A program made the translations under genes and the position numbers. 64,000 nucleotides of DNA, from contig CAJUAO010000001.1 in assembly GCA_910584685.1 (NCBI GenBank), forward strand, positions 124,001 to 188,000, read 5' to 3'. Source of the DNA: an uncultured Lachnospiraceae bacterium. Its GTDB lineage: Bacteria > Bacillota > Clostridia > Lachnospirales > Lachnospiraceae. Shown in pieces: positions 61,715 to 64,000 of the stretch. Every line of letters begins with the position of its first letter. Positions within the stretch are counted from its first letter, which is position 1. The notes beneath the pieces were generated by a model, which saw only the letters and a program-made list of their open reading frames with translations, was not told where the DNA came from and did not search any database.

Positions 61715-62202
61715 CTTATCGCATGCCCCGCAAGCTTTTCTGACAAATATTTTGTCGTGTTTTCCTTAGAGAATATATACATGTTTACATCACCCTCGCC
61801 TCTTTTGCACTCAAGGCTCTGGAGAATATATATGGTTTTTGCATTTATGGTCTTCATAAGCTCCGTATCCTCTCTGTAATTATGAACTACCATATACGGT
61901 CTTGGATGAAAATTATAGGTGTAATGATTATCCATGGTAATCCATACAAATCCTCCTACAATAATATCCTCCAAAAGAGAGCTTCTAAGAGGGTCTATGT
62001 CATTTTGGTCAAATACGTCAAAGGCCATTCTTATTTCCTTATCAACCTTGGAATAATTCGGGTCATGGTTAAATCTTATCTGCCCCATTATCTGCTTTGT
62101 ATTTTTATTATAAATATCAAGATAAATCGTAGGTACGGTATGGTTTTGCTTTCTGTCAATTTCACTTACCTTAAAAAAAATATTTCCTAAATGCTGTAAC
62201 AT
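61711..62202 (-). CDS. Small conserved-looking protein, unknown
   Basis: A 163-residue soluble protein starting MLQHLGNIFFKVSEID. It has no motif I recognise; blocks such as NKNTKQIMGQIRFNHDPNYS and FHPRPYMVVHNYRED suggest a compact alpha/beta domain. The ATG at 62202 lies nine bases after GAGG; a longer frame would start at 62337 inside the triple-hairpin repeat and is rejected. It is coupled to the sirtuin gene by a four-base overlap, so a related role is possible but unproven. Confidence 0.72.
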   Translation of the reverse strand: MLQHLGNIFFKVSEIDRKQNHTVPTIYLDIYNKNTKQIMGQIRFNHDPNYSKVDKEIRMAFDVFDQNDIDPLRSSLLEDIIVGGFVWITMDNHYTYNFHPRPYMVVHNYREDTELMKTINAKTIYILQSLECKRGEGDVNMYIFSKENTTKYLSEKLAGHAIR

Positions 62203-62300
62203 AGTCTCTCTCCTCTCATTTTCGCTGCAATTACAATTATCTTTAATGAAACACCGCTTAAAGAAGCCTGCATAACTTAATAACATTATACCATATTTTT

Positions 62301-62372
62301 GTGCATTTTTTTGCACATACACAAGTTTGCGGAGCAAACTTGCATGGCTCGGCTGCGCCGAGACTATTATAC
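62301..62372. repeat. 72-nt triple-hairpin repeat, copy 2
   Basis: Same three stems as at 47339-47410. The third stem reads CTCGGC/GCCGAG instead of CTCAGC/GCTGAG: an A-T pair replaced by G-C on both sides, with a matching loop change TGT to TGC. Lies between mutS and the small unknown gene. Confidence 0.82.
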
Positions 62373-62421
62373 CACAATTTATAATAATTGAAAACCTTAA
62401 ACTTATTTTAAGATTTTTAGC

Positions 62422-64000
62422 TTACCATCTGTTCTTCAGCTTATTCTGAAGCCTATATAAAGTATTCATTGCGTCGATAGGCGTCATATTTCCTAAATCA
62501 AGGCCGTTAATCTCATTTACTATATCCTCATCCCTTACCGTATCAAAAAGGGACATCTGGGCCAAATCCACCTCGTCCGGCTTTTCCGGCTTCTTTTTTC
62601 CTGAATTAGCCGCCTGTCCTGCCGCTGCTATCTCCTTAGCCTTCTTTGATATATCGGCGTCAATCAGCTCAGTTACTATCTCCTTGGCTCTGCCTATAAC
62701 GCTTTCCGGCACTCCTGCAAGCTTTGCCACCTGTATGCCATAGCTCTTGTCTGCGCCGCCCTTTACTATTTTTCTAAGGAATACAATATCATCCCCCTGC
62801 TCCTTTACGGCTATACAATAATTATTTACCCCTGAAAGCATGCCCTCAAGTTCTGTAAGCTCATGATAGTGAGTGGCAAAAAGGGTTTTTGCTCCCAAAA
62901 GCTTAGTATTGCTTATATGCTCCACAACTGCCCACGCTATTGATAAGCCGTCAAAGGTGCTGGTACCCCGTCCTATTTCATCAAGTATAAGCAGGCTGTT
63001 GGCTGTGGCGTTTCTAAGGATATTTGCAACCTCCGTCATTTCCACCATAAAGGTTGACTGACCGCTTGCCAAATCGTCTGATGCGCCCACCCTTGTAAAA
63101 ATCCTGTCACATATGCCTATATTGGCGCTTTCGGCAGGCACAAAGGAGCCAATCTGCGCCATAAGGACAATAAGCGCCGTCTGTCTCATATATGTGGATT
63201 TACCTGCCATATTCGGGCCTGTGATAATAGATATCCTGTTCAGGCTGTTGTCAAGATATGTGTCGTTCGCTACAAACATATCGTTTACAATCATTTTCTC
63301 CACCACAGGGTGACGGCCCTTCTTTATGTCTATAACTCCCTTTTCATTTATTTTTGGCTTAACAAAATTATTTTTTTCTGCAACATATGCAAAGGAAGCA
63401 TATACGTCAAGCCTTGCCACTGCCTTTGCCGTGGTCTGTATTCTTTTTATGTTTTCTGATATTTTTTTCCTGATTTCCCCGAACAGCTCATACTCAAGGG
63501 CGGAAAGCCTGTCCTCCGCTCCCAGTATTGTATCCTCCAGCTCCTTAAGCCTTGGCGTTATATACCTTTCCGCATTTGTAAGTGTCTGCTTTCTTGTGTA
63601 ATCCTCAGGCATCTCAAACTGGTTTTTATATGAGTTTGTAATCTCTATGCAATACCCAAATACCTTATTATATTTTATCTTAAGATTTTTTACTCCTGTC
63701 CGTTCTCTCTCAAAGGCTTCAAGCTCCGCAAGCCAGTTCTTTCCCTCAGTCTTTGAAAGCCTTAGCCTGTCAACCTCATCATTATAGCCATCCTTTATTA
63801 TGCCGCCGTCCTTTATGGAAAGGGGCGGCTCTTCCATAATAGCCTTATCTATCATATCGGCTATATCGCTTAAATCATCCATGTCATCGTTTATTTCCCT
63901 AAAGAAATTACTGCTTTCCGCCTTAAATTCACCTAACAGCCTTTTTATATGGGGAATCATCTGTATGGATGTCTTAAAGGCCGTCATATCTCTCGGCGTT
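62422..64000 (-). CDS. mutS: DNA mismatch repair protein MutS (N terminus outside window)
   Basis: The C-terminal part of MutS, about 525 residues. Present are the end of the lever domain, the clamp (QFEMPEDYTRKQTLTNAERY, in parts), the ATPase with Walker A TGPNMAGKST and Walker B LLILDEIGRGTSTFDG, FATHYHEL and the C-terminal helix-turn-helix region (VAKLAGVPESVIGRA). The frame stays open to 64000, reading TPRDMTAFK, which matches the family's PRD block in the lever domain, so the methionine there is internal and the mismatch-binding domains lie beyond the edge. No mutL is seen downstream in this window. Confidence 0.95.
   Translation of the reverse strand, partial: TPRDMTAFKTSIQMIPHIKRLLGEFKAESSNFFREINDDMDDLSDIADMIDKAIMEEPPLSIKDGGIIKDGYNDEVDRLRLSKTEGKNWLAELEAFERERTGVKNLKIKYNKVFGYCIEITNSYKNQFEMPEDYTRKQTLTNAERYITPRLKELEDTILGAEDRLSALEYELFGEIRKKISENIKRIQTTAKAVARLDVYASFAYVAEKNNFVKPKINEKGVIDIKKGRHPVVEKMIVNDMFVANDTYLDNSLNRISIITGPNMAGKSTYMRQTALIVLMAQIGSFVPAESANIGICDRIFTRVGASDDLASGQSTFMVEMTEVANILRNATANSLLILDEIGRGTSTFDGLSIAWAVVEHISNTKLLGAKTLFATHYHELTELEGMLSGVNNYCIAVKEQGDDIVFLRKIVKGGADKSYGIQVAKLAGVPESVIGRAKEIVTELIDADISKKAKEIAAAGQAANSGKKKPEKPDEVDLAQMSLFDTVRDEDIVNEINGLDLGNMTPIDAMNTLYRLQNKLKNRW

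Noticed and set aside
62203..62337. N-terminal extension of the small gene upstream of the sirtuin
   Set aside because: It would start inside the dispersed triple-hairpin repeat without a ribosome site, while a good site precedes the ATG at 62202.

Overview
The window looks like a chromosomal segment from an anaerobic, low-GC, spore-forming Firmicute of class Clostridia, most likely Lachnospiraceae. The evidence is an AT-rich sequence, strong GGAGG ribosome sites, consensus sigma-A promoters, short-form HisG with HisZ, RecU beside RuvAB-type recombination genes, paired B12/radical-SAM TIGR03960/TIGR03936 proteins, ZapA-U32-SEDS-PBP gene order and an orphan GerA-type germination protein. Nearly all genes lie on the minus strand; only a purine permease, aroE and the gerA-like gene lie on plus. 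No phage, IS transposase or CRISPR array is visible.

Layout, left to right. 1-7.2 kb: a partial gene at the edge, RNase G, the two radical-SAM-associated proteins, an L,D-transpeptidase-like protein that has lost its catalytic residues, and two tandem paralogues. 7.2-11.6 kb: a hisZGDBI operon with a perfect promoter. 11.5-13.2 kb: recU and an RluA-type pseudouridine synthase. 13.2-15.6 kb: an accessory patch with two very large hairpin elements, a GNAT gene and an aminoglycoside-nucleotidyltransferase-like gene. 15.6-29.5 kb: SDR, YgiQ, HD-GYP/GGDEF, HAD, RsuA-type, M23, FtsA-like, coaE, polA and a small zinc-finger membrane protein. 29.6-32.6 kb: duplicated DUF305 protein, tRNA-Leu(CAA), nadA, queH, NUDIX. 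32.7-40.4 kb: the zapA-U32-SEDS-PBP cell-envelope operon and ruvAB. 40.5-50.9 kb: purine permease, coiled-coil protein, proS, esterase, aldo/keto reductase, an XRE regulator with a beta-helix-like repeat tail, a glycosyltransferase, aroE and an Rpn-type nuclease. 51-64 kb: gerA-like gene, an ABC exporter with its histidine kinase, two unusual genes, the response regulator, a sirtuin, a small unknown protein and the C-terminal two thirds of mutS.

The most unusual content is non-coding. Two 306-327 bp near-perfect hairpins at 13.4-14.2 kb share a 175-bp core in which paired positions have changed together, while their outer stems are unrelated between copies yet almost perfectly self-complementary. 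A second repeated cassette (hairpins plus apparent promoter) sits directly in front of both polA and zapA. A third, 72-nt triple-hairpin repeat occurs at 47.3 and 62.3 kb with a compensatory base-pair change. Several CDS starts were moved inward because ribosome-binding sites place the real start at an internal codon; these choices are explained per gene.
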